This document shows positions 9,390-20,257 of a stretch of 64,000 nucleotides of DNA, piece by piece. A program made the translations under genes and the position numbers. Source of the stretch: Strigamia acuminata (lineage: Eukaryota > Arthropoda > Chilopoda > Geophilomorpha > Linotaeniidae); NCBI GenBank assembly GCA_949358305.1, contig OX442314.1, forward strand, positions 1,054,001-1,118,000, in the 5' to 3' direction. The notes under the pieces are model-generated. The model saw only the letters and a list, made by a program, of their open reading frames with translations, was not told where the DNA came from and did not search any database. The first letter of the stretch is position 1, and each line of letters starts with the position of its first letter.

Positions 9390-12300
9390 ATGAAGAAAGC
9401 GTCGGAATTATCGGGCGGAACGGTTCCCGTACTCACCGTTGGGAACTATGAATCCTGGCAGCGCTCGATGCGCATGCTTCTAAAATCCGAAGGTTTATGG
9501 AGACACGTGACCGAGGAAAAGGAGGCCGAGCACCTTGCAACTTTAAATGAAAAGGAAAAGGACCGTTATGCTGTGAAAAAGGACAAAGCACTTGGTCACA
9601 TATATATTCACGTCAGTGAAGCGAAACGATCGGCCCTCGACGCTTGCAATACACCTAAGCAAGCATGGGACAAGTTGGCCACCATTTATGCACCGAGTTC
9701 CAGGGCCAGACGAGCGGCCATGAGATGGGAATTTTTGAGCCTCCAACTCAAACCTGGTGAAGACATGCCTGATTTCATCGGTCGTGTGGACCATTTTGTT
9801 CAACAATTAAAAGACGTTGGTGAAAATGTCTCAGAAGAACATCATTCTTTCCAATATCTCAAGGGTTTACCACCGGAATATTCCCAGGCCACGTTTGCAG
9901 TATACCACTGGCCCGACGCAAACTTTACTCCAACCAAAGTGGCGGAACAGTTATTGTCCGAGCAGATGCGTTTAAAGGCAATGGGATTGACTAACCAACC
10001 GTCTGCACATACCTCGAAAGGACAGTTTCGCCAGCGTAATCAATCTCGCGGACCTCGAGATTTGTCTAAAATCAAGTGTTTTAACTGTGATCAAATGGGT
10101 CACTACGCTAATCGTTGCCCTCAACCACCACGTGGAGACGGGAATCAGTCCACAGCTTCTGTTCAGCGTTCGTCGCGAAGTAAAAGCCGCAGACGTAATA
10201 AAAATGCCGCTGCCAAAGTTGAAGACAATCGCCCACGCGGAAGTTCACGTCCGAAGCGAGAGGGGACATTCTTTTGCAGTGCTCCGCAGATTATTGAGCG
10301 TCCTACGGTCCATTTCATGCAATCCAATGAATGGATCGTGGATTGCGGGGCAACAGATCACGTTTCCCACGTGCGTGACTGGTTTACAGACTTTTCAAAT
10401 ATCCAGCCATTTGATATTGCGTTAGGCCAAGGCAAATCACAGGTGACAGGACGAGGGACAGTTCAATTGCTCACGTCGGTCGATGGCGCGGATTGCACCA
10501 TCAATTTGAAGAACGTTCTCTTTGCGCCGAATTTCGAAGCCAATTTGATTTCGGTGTCAAAGATTGACAAGACCAATCACCATGTGCATTTCTTTAATGG
10601 AGAGGTGAATGTTTATCAGACAGACTTCCGTTCACCTATTATTCGTGCGAGAGAACGCGGTGGATTATATTATTTGGACGGTTTATGCTCAACGCATCTT
10701 GTGACGCCAACTGTTTCAACAATTACTCAACCGCCAGTCCAGATATCACTCCAACCTGTGCAAACACTTGTCACAACAGAAGTAGATTTCGACAACGTGC
10801 CAAAGCCAAAGAAGGGCAAATCAAAACTACGGGAAATTTCAGACTTTCGCATAACTTTGCCTGCTATCGAACCAGCGAAGCAAATGCCAGTTCAGCAAAC
10901 TCCTAACCCTCCTTTACCTGCACAAGTCACCATTCCACCGCCTACCCAGAAAAATCCCAATATCCAATCCTATGTTGACATCCTAAAGTCCTTGCCACAT
11001 GCCTTTCTACCCAGCGAAACCTCTAATCCAAAACAGAAGGTTGTTGCTAATCCTACTACAGTGAAGGATGCAACTGGTTTGTGGCACAGTCGTCTTGGCC
11101 ACCTTCATACGAACGCCATGAAGTTGTTAGCGGCCAATGAACAAGTCCATGGAATGGAGCCAGCAGAAGTCCGTCAGGAGTTAGCCTGCAATGACTGTCG
11201 TATTGCTAAATCTACGAGGGCTTCTCACAAGCCGGACCCACATCCCATGACTTCAAAGCCATTAGATCTTTTACACATGGATTTGTGGGGGCCAGCCCCA
11301 ATCACTTCCTTGGGCGGCTCGGATTATGTATTCACCATAATTGACGATGCAACACGCTACACCTGGATTTTTCCTCTGACACATAAATCTCAGACATTTG
11401 CTGCATTTAAAGACTTCGTCGCCAGAGTTGAGCGGGTTCAGAACACTACCGTAAAAGCAATCAGATCCGATAGGGGCGGCGAATTCATGTCAAATGAATT
11501 CTTGCATTATCTTCAAGAAAAGGGTATCCAGGGACAGCGAACTAACCCCGCATCGCCACAAATGAACGGGACAGCAGAAAGGATAAACCGGACAATGGCC
11601 GACAGTGTCCGATCGATTATTTCAGAAACAAAGCTCCCTGATGCACTCTGGGCCGAACTCGCTGTTACCTTCGGGTATATAAAGAATAGGAGCCCACATT
11701 CCAGACTGAAACATCAAGTCCCATACATTCTTTGGCGACAAAGAGATTTATCATTACGCCACCTACGTAAAATAGGATCCAAATGTTGGGTGCATTACAC
11801 TGCACCGGGACGCAAGAAACTGGAAGCGCGTGCTTGGGAAGGATATCTTGTTGGCTACGCCACCAGCACTCGCGGCTACAGAGTCTGGAATCCAGTCGAA
11901 GACAGAGTATATGAATCTATTCACGTTAAAATCGACGAACATCAATCTTATCGGAAGTCTTTGCGAGGTTCAACGCAAAGACCTGATGAAACATTCCTTG
12001 AAAACGGCAATGGACAACAATCCGTATCATTTGACGATAATGTCAGATATCATCGTTGGCCGAAAGGGTCTGATTCTGATCGCTCTGATAACAGCGATAA
12101 CGATGATGACAATGGCAATGACAACCAGACTTCAACATCTGCGTCAATGCATACACCTCTTGTCTACTTGCCGCCTCCGACGACACCTGAGCAGCGATTA
12201 TTGGATGCATGTGCGTTGGAGTTACCAAGCTCAGCTAGTTTGAGACAATCTCAATCGTATCCTATTCTATGGATTCCACCAGATGAGGACGATACAGATG

Positions 12301-14453
12301 CCGATATTAATAAAATAGATGAACTTTCAATTTATCCTGGAACATCTGAATTCACTGGCACGTCGCCCGAACAATCGCCATGTCAAACTCCACCACCTTC
12401 ACCTGCTCGGTCGCATCGCCAAACTCCACCAACTTCGCCTGACCGATCACATCATCAATCTGAAGCGTCAGCTGGACAGTTGGCTCATCAATCTCCGCCC
12501 GGTTCGCCAGCACGATATATCACGTATCGTCGTAAAGGGCGTGGAGCAGACTCAGGAAGTCATACTGTACCAGTATTCGATGACACCCCAATGTCTCCTG
12601 CTCCGATTCCTCCCATAACAGGAACTGAAGTTCCGGCAGCGACTGAGCGTCATACAGCACATATGTGGCGACTTGTCGGCGGGAATTCCGAATGTAGTAA
12701 TTGGAGACGCGAAGAGCATCTTAGAAAAGATCAAGTACCTGGGAAGATTAGGACCGACGTTTACTATTTTCCAATGCCTGGAATCAGACTCAGATCACCG
12801 AAAGACATTGAAGAATATTGCATGCTCAACAACATAGACTATGAGCCTGAACTTTTCACGTTCCGCAATATTGAATACACGTTGCCAATTATCCCAGGAC
12901 CCCAACATGCAGCCCATCTTTGTCGAACGGAACCGGCCTCTTATGCCGAAATACCCAAATTCACGGACGCTCCGAAATGGCGCGAAGCCATCGATGAGGA
13001 GCTGGGAACGTTCGTCGAGAGAGAGGTCTATGTAGAAGTCCCTAGACCACCTAACACTACCATCTTGGGCTGCAAGTGGATCTTCAAATTGAAGACGGAT
13101 GTAACCGGCACCATCACACGATACAGGGCCCGTCTAGTCGCGCAGGGATTTCGTCAAACGCTGGGCGTGGATTATGATGAAGTTTTCAGCCCAGTGGTGA
13201 ATTTTGTTTTAATTCGCCTATTCTTCTGTCTCCTGGTTGTGTTGCGTGGTTGGAAGGACGCCCATCTTGACATTAAATGTGCGTACCTGTATGGTGAGTT
13301 AAAACACAAGGTTTACATGAGGATCCCTGCAGGTGCCACATGCTCCGACCCCAACAACGTTTGGCTACTCGTAAAATCGCTCTACGGACTGCACCAATCA
13401 GGAAGGCAGTGGTTTGAAAAGCTGGATGAAGCCCTTCGAGATCTTGGATTTAAGAAGATGCCGGCATGTAACTGTGTTTACACATTTGGGAATTCTGCCG
13501 TAATGTTGATCTATGTGGATGATATTGTTCTCTTTTATGCTTCAGACAGCATTTTCAGCCAGTTACTTGCCCTCATTAGTTCAAAGTTCCAGATAGTTAA
13601 TCTTGGTCCAATCACGAGACTACTGGGCGTTGAGTTCATCCGTGACGCAGGGCGCACGTTCATCACACAACGTGCGTACATCGCAAAACTTGTGAAGAAA
13701 TTTGGCATTGCAACCAACAATCGCATCAAGGTTCCCGTGACTCCCGGCACCACACTCGTGAGAGGGTCAACCGAAAATCTGGCAGACTTTCCCTACAGGT
13801 CACTCATTGGATCATTATTATTCCTGGCGTCAAGAACGCGCCCCGACATTCTTTACTCAGTGATTGCTCTGGCACAATTCAACACATGCTACAATCAAAC
13901 GCATATCCGTGCATTGCTACAGGTCATGCAATACGTCGCCAACACTGCGGACTTGTGCATTGAGTTGTCCGGTTGCACATCATCACAACTGTGGGCATTC
14001 ACTGACGCGTCGTGGGCAAGCGATCCAGAAACATCCTTGAGCTTCGGTGGCTACATCACCTATGTTGGAAACGTACCGATCGGCTGGTCTTGCCGAAAAC
14101 AGTCAACCGTGGCATGCTCAACAATGGAGGCGGAGTTTATCGCCCTTGTTGAGTGTGTCAAGGAGCTGTATTGGTTGAATCACGTGTACACCCAGTTTCC
14201 AGCTTTGAATCGCCTATCTCGACCCGTCGTTCATTCCGACGCCCTGGCCAGCATACAGTTCACCTCAAACGATGTGGAGAACTCGAAGACTCGACATATC
14301 CGCGTTCGTTATCACTGGCTCAGGGAATGGTTCACGGCGGGACGCTTTGATCTCCGAAAAGTGGAAAGCGAGTTCAATGTCGCGGACATTTTCACGAAAT
14401 GGCTCAGTTCGGAGCGTCTACGATCGCTGATTGCCAACATCTTCAGATCATAG
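9390..14453 (+). CDS. copia Gag-Pol polyprotein with MBD-like insertion
   Basis: 1687 residues. I start at ATG 9390 (context CACAATGA); the frame is open from 9354 but without an ATG. Gag is followed by a CCHC knuckle C230-C243 (CFNCDQMGHYANRC). The protease has D318-C-G-A instead of the usual DSGA. Integrase has H566/H571/C600/C603 and the DDE triad D631, D694, E730. After it comes a Ser/Pro-rich linker (SPARSHRQTPP-type repeats, about 990-1080). An MBD-like segment lies at about 1091-1165. RT carries YVDD at 1375, and RNase H has TDASWASD and STMEAEF motifs. No frameshift or stop interrupts it, so Gag-Pol is one frame as usual in Ty1/copia. It acts in cytoplasmic particles for reverse transcription, then in the nucleus for integration. 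Confidence 0.95.
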   Translation: MKKASELSGGTVPVLTVGNYESWQRSMRMLLKSEGLWRHVTEEKEAEHLATLNEKEKDRYAVKKDKALGHIYIHVSEAKRSALDACNTPKQAWDKLATIYAPSSRARRAAMRWEFLSLQLKPGEDMPDFIGRVDHFVQQLKDVGENVSEEHHSFQYLKGLPPEYSQATFAVYHWPDANFTPTKVAEQLLSEQMRLKAMGLTNQPSAHTSKGQFRQRNQSRGPRDLSKIKCFNCDQMGHYANRCPQPPRGDGNQSTASVQRSSRSKSRRRNKNAAAKVEDNRPRGSSRPKREGTFFCSAPQIIERPTVHFMQSNEWIVDCGATDHVSHVRDWFTDFSNIQPFDIALGQGKSQVTGRGTVQLLTSVDGADCTINLKNVLFAPNFEANLISVSKIDKTNHHVHFFNGEVNVYQTDFRSPIIRARERGGLYYLDGLCSTHLVTPTVSTITQPPVQISLQPVQTLVTTEVDFDNVPKPKKGKSKLREISDFRITLPAIEPAKQMPVQQTPNPPLPAQVTIPPPTQKNPNIQSYVDILKSLPHAFLPSETSNPKQKVVANPTTVKDATGLWHSRLGHLHTNAMKLLAANEQVHGMEPAEVRQELACNDCRIAKSTRASHKPDPHPMTSKPLDLLHMDLWGPAPITSLGGSDYVFTIIDDATRYTWIFPLTHKSQTFAAFKDFVARVERVQNTTVKAIRSDRGGEFMSNEFLHYLQEKGIQGQRTNPASPQMNGTAERINRTMADSVRSIISETKLPDALWAELAVTFGYIKNRSPHSRLKHQVPYILWRQRDLSLRHLRKIGSKCWVHYTAPGRKKLEARAWEGYLVGYATSTRGYRVWNPVEDRVYESIHVKIDEHQSYRKSLRGSTQRPDETFLENGNGQQSVSFDDNVRYHRWPKGSDSDRSDNSDNDDDNGNDNQTSTSASMHTPLVYLPPPTTPEQRLLDACALELPSSASLRQSQSYPILWIPPDEDDTDADINKIDELSIYPGTSEFTGTSPEQSPCQTPPPSPARSHRQTPPTSPDRSHHQSEASAGQLAHQSPPGSPARYITYRRKGRGADSGSHTVPVFDDTPMSPAPIPPITGTEVPAATERHTAHMWRLVGGNSECSNWRREEHLRKDQVPGKIRTDVYYFPMPGIRLRSPKDIEEYCMLNNIDYEPELFTFRNIEYTLPIIPGPQHAAHLCRTEPASYAEIPKFTDAPKWREAIDEELGTFVEREVYVEVPRPPNTTILGCKWIFKLKTDVTGTITRYRARLVAQGFRQTLGVDYDEVFSPVVNFVLIRLFFCLLVVLRGWKDAHLDIKCAYLYGELKHKVYMRIPAGATCSDPNNVWLLVKSLYGLHQSGRQWFEKLDEALRDLGFKKMPACNCVYTFGNSAVMLIYVDDIVLFYASDSIFSQLLALISSKFQIVNLGPITRLLGVEFIRDAGRTFITQRAYIAKLVKKFGIATNNRIKVPVTPGTTLVRGSTENLADFPYRSLIGSLLFLASRTRPDILYSVIALAQFNTCYNQTHIRALLQVMQYVANTADLCIELSGCTSSQLWAFTDASWASDPETSLSFGGYITYVGNVPIGWSCRKQSTVACSTMEAEFIALVECVKELYWLNHVYTQFPALNRLSRPVVHSDALASIQFTSNDVENSKTRHIRVRYHWLREWFTAGRFDLRKVESEFNVADIFTKWLSSERLRSLIANIFRS
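12660..12884 (+). other. Methyl-CpG-binding (MBD/TAM)-like domain within copia Pol
   Basis: Residues 1091-1165 of the polyprotein. Recognisable features in order are a Trp-Arg-Arg-Glu start (W1105), an R-K-D turn (R1112), G-K, then TDVYYFPMPG with D1123 and Y1125, LRSPKDI with R1135, and a tail EPELFTF like the DPxDFDF tail after the MBD of MeCP2-type proteins. In MeCP2 the 5-methylcytosine and DNA contacts are made by an Arg, an Asp, a Tyr and a second Arg at the matching places, and all four are present here. The domain lies after the integrase linker and just before RT. A role in steering integration or reading methylation is inference. Confidence 0.7.
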
Positions 14454-14677
14454 ACCTGCACTACCTTCAATAATGACATTCCTAAGTTATTTTTCCCAAA
14501 GTTGAGGATAATCGAGTTCAGTGGGAATCCTCGGGCTTCCTTAGTGAAGAGTTCTTCAATATCAGTACCCGGCTTGATTATTCGCCTATATTATTTGTTT
14601 TTCTGAATATAACACACTGTAATTCCAGCATCTGTTAGCTATCTCCCCTGTAATTATTCACCATCGAAGAGGGGATT
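14454..14677 (+). other. copia 3' UTR and polypurine tract
   Basis: 224 bp between the stop and the 3' LTR. It ends with GAAGAGGGGATT directly before the LTR TG, a good polypurine tract. Confidence 0.8.
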
Positions 14678-15208
14678 TGTGGGTCTAAAGACCATTTATT
14701 TGATCGATGTCGAATGTTTCTGATGTCAATTTAGCGTTTTATTTCACACGATGTAAACTTTTACTGCTTTAGAATCAAATGCGGTATTTGTATTTGCTTT
14801 ACGATTGTTCCGTACGAAATTCCGTACGATTTATGTATCTACTAATGAGATTTGTTCTATTTTTCAATGTTAATGTTATTATCTGGCACTAGAGTGCCAC
14901 ACTTGTTTTCCTTGCAAAATCCAAGATGGCGCAACACACGGGCGTGTGTTGCCCTGACTGTTTATCCACATCAAAGTAATGTATTTTCGTTTAATTAAAT
15001 TGTTTTTAGTAGTTTTAACAATTGTACTTACTTTAAAGCACCTTCTGTGCTCTTTTGTGCGCGAATAAGCGGCCTTAAGCCGCGCGCTTGTTACGAAACG
15101 TATTGCGACGTATCGCAAACGTTCGCGTCGCAGACCGACGCCATTACGGCAATTTGCCGCACGCTTCTCGGCGATATCTCGCCGATATCTGCGCCCCTCT
15201 GTTCTACA
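14678..15208 (+). repeat. copia 3' LTR
   Basis: 531 bp, same length and ends as the 5' LTR, followed by the second CATAT (15209-15213). Confidence 0.95.
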
Positions 15209-18200
15209 CATATTTAGGATTCGGCCTTCGCTCTCGTCGAGGACGAAGGCTAGTTCGCGGAACTACCGGTTGGGGTTTGCGGGGTTTTCGAGGTAGTTTC
15301 TTTGGAGTTTCACCTCTTTTCAACGCCGCTTTCTTTTCTATAGCAGTTAATCGTTGTCTATGTCTATGTTTAGACTTAATGGGCGCAGATTTGTCAATTT
15401 GCACCGAAGTTGAGTCGGATAATTCCATTGGAATTTCTGAGGAAGTTTCAGGAATTAATTCCATTTCTTCAGCATCCGGAAGCTGGTTACTTTCATCCAT
15501 CCATTTAAGATTTTCTTGAGGCGAGTAAGAGGCGGACTTTTGTCCTACTTTCCAAGTCTCAATCGGGTACGACGGAGTATAGGGATACAACGCTTTAATA
15601 TTTACTGATTTTTCAATCGAACCATCAGCTAATTTGCGTAATTTATACGCTCCGCCAGGAAGTACTTTAGTAATCTCCCATGGACCATCTCTCTTCTCCG
15701 CGAAACCAGCAGAAATATTTTTATCTGCGCACGAGAGAATGTGAGTTTGTTTCCAAACTAAATCTCCAACTTCGAACTCCGTAATTACGAACTTTTGTTC
15801 GTGTATTTTTCTATGCCGCTCAAAATTCAATTGAATTCTGCGATGCATCTCTTGATGCGATCTGCGCAATACATCCAATAGTACTCTGACATATTTTTCT
15901 GGATTTTCTTTGTCAAATGGATTGGCATGTTTAATAATCCTTGGGTCGAAAGGTAATGTTACGATTCGTCCCGTGTTCAGTAGCATCGGGCTTGAGCCGG
16001 TTGCTGCCGAAACATTATTTCGCATTGCGAATGCAAATTCGTCTAAATAACGCGGCCATTGCGTGTGCACGTCTGTGTACAGGGCCAGCATCGTTTTTAT
16101 ATCTCTATTGGCTCGCTCTGTCGGGTTCGCCTGGGCATGATACGTGCTCGTATGAGACGGGCGAATGTTGTACATATCGCAATACTCATTGTAAATATCG
16201 GAAACAAATTGTTTTCCGTTATCGCTCACAATCTTTTTGGGGTGTCCCCATCTGTTTGTAACAGATCTTAATTCTTGAACGCAGTTAGCGCTCGTGGCTT
16301 TGGTCAAAGCCTTAATTTCAACGAACTTGGTACAATTGTCAATAATGACAAAGATATACTGGTTTTGGGACCTTCCTGCGGGTTTCGGGCCCATCAAGTC
16401 CATGTTAATACATTCCCAAGGATTGGTCATGTTGTGTGGTGTGTACGGAGCTGCGTGCCTTTTCTGTTGAATAGGCTTGTACTGAGCACAGTGCGTGCAG
16501 CTTTTGACGTAGTTCCTGACACTTCTACTCATACCAGGCCAGAAATATATTAAACGCGTTTTCTCAAGCGTCTTACTCATCCCAGCGTGACCGCTTAGGG
16601 GGTGGCCATGACAAGTGAAGAGTACTCGCTTTACGAGTGCACTGGGTACAACGGCTTTAAAGCCATTTCCCGAATCGTTTAATTCCTCTTCGAACGAAGG
16701 GTTAAAATAGATGATCATTTGATCACCATCGACTTCTTTTTTGTCTAAACAATAGTTTTTGACTTTGTTTTTCCATTCTTTTATTTCAGATTGTGGTATC
16801 CCAACAACCTTGTCATTCAATAAGTATTCTCGAATGCGTTTGCATTCAATATCTAGTAACTGAGCATCTATTATTTCTCTCCTTGTAGGAGGGACTTCTT
16901 TAAGTACTTCAGTCAACGCACTGTACAAGGTTTCTTGTACTTCCTCCCCCTCCTTTTCTTCAGAACATTCTTTAGAATTTTCTGAAAAATAGGAACGCAC
17001 ACTAGCCAAATATTCTCGTTTCTCCGGGGCACGATTTAATGAAACAGAAGGATTTCCGTCCCACTCAGGCCAGTATTGTTTAATTTCGACAGGTTCCACA
17101 TGATCACGAAGAGGAATGTCTTCCTCTGTTAGTGGGGCTCTAGAAAGTGCATCTGCAACTTGGTTAGCAGCACCTTTTCGAAAAACAATTTTAAAATTTC
17201 CACATTGGATTCTTAAGGCCCATCGGCCAAATTTCCCAGATGGTTCAGGCGTTCGCATCAACCATTTCAGTGCTTCTGCATCTGACTCTAAAGTGAATGT
17301 ACCATATTCGAGATATGGTTTAAATCGATCAATAGCCCACACGACTGCGAGACATTCGAGTTCCGGCGTTGTATAACGCTTCTCCGCTCCACGTAAAACT
17401 CTGCTTGCATAAGCTACAGGTCTGGGTACAGAAATATTTTTCTGCTTCTTTTCATCGAATATATCGACGTCTTGGCAAAGGACAGCTCCTAAGCCTTCAT
17501 GTGAAGCGTCAGTCATGACAACAAATGGCAAAGTCATATCTGGTTTGTGTAGACAATTGTCACCACAAAGTAGCTCTTTAATTTTATTAAAAGCTTCTGT
17601 CTGCTCATCTCCCCATTCAAATGGAGTTTTCTCATTCATCATACGTGTGTATGGTGCGGCAATAGTTCCGTGATTTGGAACAAACTTCCTGAAGAAGTTA
17701 GTCATGCCGTGAAAGCGCTGAATGTCTTTAGCACACGTGGGGGTGGGAAATTTCATAATCGCCGATATTTTATCGGGATCACCGAAGAGACCTTCGGGTT
17801 TAATCCAGTGGCCCAAGAATTTTAATTCTGTACGCCCAAAACGAGATTTCGCTTTATTTATTGTCATGTTGGCTTGGTTAAGCCTTTCTAGAACATCTCG
17901 AACGTGTTTGAGATGATCATCCCAATTATCTGAATACACAATTACGTCATCCAAATAGACTAACGCGTAGTCTTGTAAAGCTGAGCCTAAAATGCCTTCC
18001 ATCAGACGCTGGAAAGTACAAGGCGCATTACAAAGGCCAAACGGCATTCGCACAAACTGATATGGACCATTTGGCGTGTAAAATGCCGTCTTTGGACGAT
18101 CTTCTTTACACATTTCGACTTGGTAGTAACCTTTAACAAGGTCAATAGACGTAAAATACTTTGCCGGACCAGTATTATGCAACAAAAGGTCAATACTTGG

Positions 18201-19318
18201 CATTTGTATTACTTCGACTTCAGTGATGGCATTTAGCCACCGGTAGTCAATGCACATCCTATACGAGCCGTCAGGCTTCGCAACAATGACGGGATGACTT
18301 ATGAAGGGCCCTTTGGCCTTTTCAATGAGTCCATCCTGTTCCAATTCTGCAGCTAGTTTGGTCATAATGGCTCTCTTGGCCGGGTTATACATTCTATACT
18401 GCATTTTGGGCAATGAATGCCCTTCTTTGAACTTAATACGATGTTGGGTCACGTTAGTGCACCCAACTTGATCACGAAATACATTCGGTATCGATTTAAC
18501 CACTTCGCGAAGTGCTAGTCGTTGTTCTGGAGTGCAGTCGCTCTCCTCAACTAATTTTTCATCCCAAGTCAACACAGGAGTGTCTGTTAACTCAATTGAG
18601 TTGAGGGTGGACGACAGTCCTAAATAATCGAAAGTAATTCGATTCAACGGGGCGAGGGCCAAATTGGCTTCTTCCGACTCATAAGGGGCGGACCAATTGG
18701 GTTTATCTGCACACGAGAACTCTTGTAAATGTGGATGCGGACTAATTTTCTGTCTGCGCATGAAATTGTGACCAAGTATCAAGCCACAAACTCGTTTTGC
18801 TAAAACGATGAAATTCATTGGTGTAAATTCATCAGCCCATTGCACGCACAAAGTTATTTGTCCGACAGGCTTGTGTGCTACGCCTACAGCGTTAACCAAC
18901 ATGTTTCTGGGGGCCTCTTGCAAAAATTCTGGCAAAGCCTGAGTTTCAGACAAGAGTTGTTCCCCAATGTAACATTGAGATGCTCCTGTATCCATGAGCG
19001 CGTTGTAGGTGAGCCCACCAATTGTGATCTTCATTCGAGGATCATCTTTATTATTACTTAAAGTAATATTGTGCAAATTATTACCGCCTATGACTCTGTT
19101 GAGTCGGCGAAGTCTACAGAATTTCTTCGTGTAACACTTGTGTGGAAATAATGTCAGATTTTTTAATTGTTCTGTCATTTCTTGCAGATTTTCCTCTACT
19201 CCGCCACTATGACTAGTGGCTACTTCAAGACAAGTTGTGTCTACATCCATAAATAAAGATTCCGATGTAGCATTAGCTACTTCTGGGGGATGGAATAAAC
19301 CTTCGTCCCCCGGATCTA
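15204..19318 (-). CDS. gypsy-A Pol (protease, RT, RNase H, integrase)
   Basis: The first in-frame ATG is at 19250, but the frame is open back to the gag stop, so entry by -1 frameshift at 19319-19325 is more likely. Counted from the ATG: protease DTGA 87-90; RT with Asp370 (SIDLVKGY) and YLDD 432-435; RNase H starting at D581 (TDASHEGLG); integrase zinc-binding H883/H888-type and C918/C921; catalytic D951, D1010, E1045; then a basic C-terminal tail rich in Arg/Lys/Pro. No chromodomain is visible. All catalytic residues are present and the frame is intact until the copia insertion, which replaces about the last 28 codons with two codons from the copia LTR. The inserted copia is the only damage seen. 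Confidence 0.92.
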
Positions 19319-19327
19319 GTTTTTTGA
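19278..19327 (-). promoter_or_regulatory. -1 programmed frameshift signal at the gag-pol junction
   Basis: In gag frame the end reads TCA AAA AAC TAG. The heptamer A AAA AAC (19325-19319) is a classic X XXY YYZ slippery site lying directly before the gag stop. Slipping back one base gives CTA GAT CCG, which is exactly the pol frame. Eight bases downstream, GGGGGA can pair with TCCCCC across a 15-nt loop, the kind of stimulatory stem usually found 5-9 nt after slippery sites. Confidence 0.8.
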
Positions 19328-20257
19328 ACTAGTAGCACTTGAATCTGTCGATTCGGGCTTGATCAAAGTTTTGACCATTTCTGCCAACGAGTTGGTCAGC
19401 GAAGTTTGTAACTTATTTTCAAAAGTATTTAATTTCGCGTCAAGTTTAGCATCTAGTGTTGCATCCAACACTTCTTGAGTTATCCACCTATTATTAGGTC
19501 GTTTAGAAGTAGGATCCACAGTCGGGGAATCCGGCGTACTTCGTTTTTGCAACTCTTCAGAGTTGAAATTTGCACGTGGTTTTAAATCCGGACATTCTCG
19601 ACGCATGTGTCCTGGTTTCTTACAGTGGTAACAAACTAATTGACCACGTCTGGTCTGATCTACTACTCCGTTTATTAAATAAACAGCCTCGCATTCCTCA
19701 GGTAACTCTTCTTCACAAATATTAAGTTGTTCTTGTGAATCCAAAGTTAAGGATTTAGCATTTGTCTTCGACTGAGGACGAGTGTCAGTTTTCCGAGGTG
19801 GGAAAACAACTGGATTGGAAATATTTTCCCTTGCTCCATTAGCTGTACGACTGTACAAGCCTTTATTTTTCGTTATAACGGCATAAATCTCTGTCAGAGG
19901 CAGATCCGCTATGCCTTGCGTATGCAAAAGCAAATCATTAGCAGGAGTTACACTCCCGATAAAAAGACAACCAGCCCCTTTTGCATCAAGACTGTCTTGT
20001 AATATCCATAACTGGTAATATTTGTGCATAAAGTCGTAAAGACTTTCTGTTTCCAGTTGTTTCAACTTAGTTAGTTGGTTCGTCCGCTCTTGTCGAGTGG
20101 CTACAAACCGTTCTTTGAACGCCTGTTCAAATACTTCCCAAGATATGAAATCTTCTCTCCTTTCATGAAACCAACCATGCGCTTGCTCGGTTAGATAACC
20201 GGCTACGCCTTTAACAAGCATGTCATCGAGTGACATGTTTTCGCAGGAAAGCGACAT
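19316..20257 (-). CDS. gypsy-A Gag, C-terminal part (capsid and CCHC knuckle)
   Basis: 313 codons from the ATG at 20257, which overlaps the upstream gag frame by 35 bases. The N-terminal part has the retrotransposon-gag pattern (YLTEQAHGWF, then SWEVFEQAFKERF at about 39-51, LYDFMHKYYQL at 73-83). A CCHC zinc knuckle follows at C209-C222 (CYHCKKPGHMRREC), and a coiled-coil-prone tail with Asp-Ala-Lys-Leu repeats at about 265-275. It would package RNA in virus-like particles. The frame is +1 relative to the upstream ORF, with the switch near a run of six A. Either one base was gained or lost in that run, or a frame change or reinitiation is used. It ends at the -1 frameshift signal into pol. 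Confidence 0.8.
   Translation of the reverse strand: MSLSCENMSLDDMLVKGVAGYLTEQAHGWFHERREDFISWEVFEQAFKERFVATRQERTNQLTKLKQLETESLYDFMHKYYQLWILQDSLDAKGAGCLFIGSVTPANDLLLHTQGIADLPLTEIYAVITKNKGLYSRTANGARENISNPVVFPPRKTDTRPQSKTNAKSLTLDSQEQLNICEEELPEECEAVYLINGVVDQTRRGQLVCYHCKKPGHMRRECPDLKPRANFNSEELQKRSTPDSPTVDPTSKRPNNRWITQEVLDATLDAKLDAKLNTFENKLQTSLTNSLAEMVKTLIKPESTDSSATSSKN

Larger units (their letters stand above)
7954..15208 (+). mobile_element. Intact Ty1/copia retrotransposon with an MBD-like domain
   Basis: 7255 bp with 531-bp LTRs of equal length (TG...CA ends), a perfect 5-bp target duplication, a PBS matching initiator tRNA-Met, one uninterrupted gag-pol ORF and a polypurine tract. I saw no difference between the two LTRs over the parts compared. 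All of this points to a recent, possibly still active insertion. It landed in the 3' end of gypsy-A pol, in opposite orientation. Confidence 0.95.
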
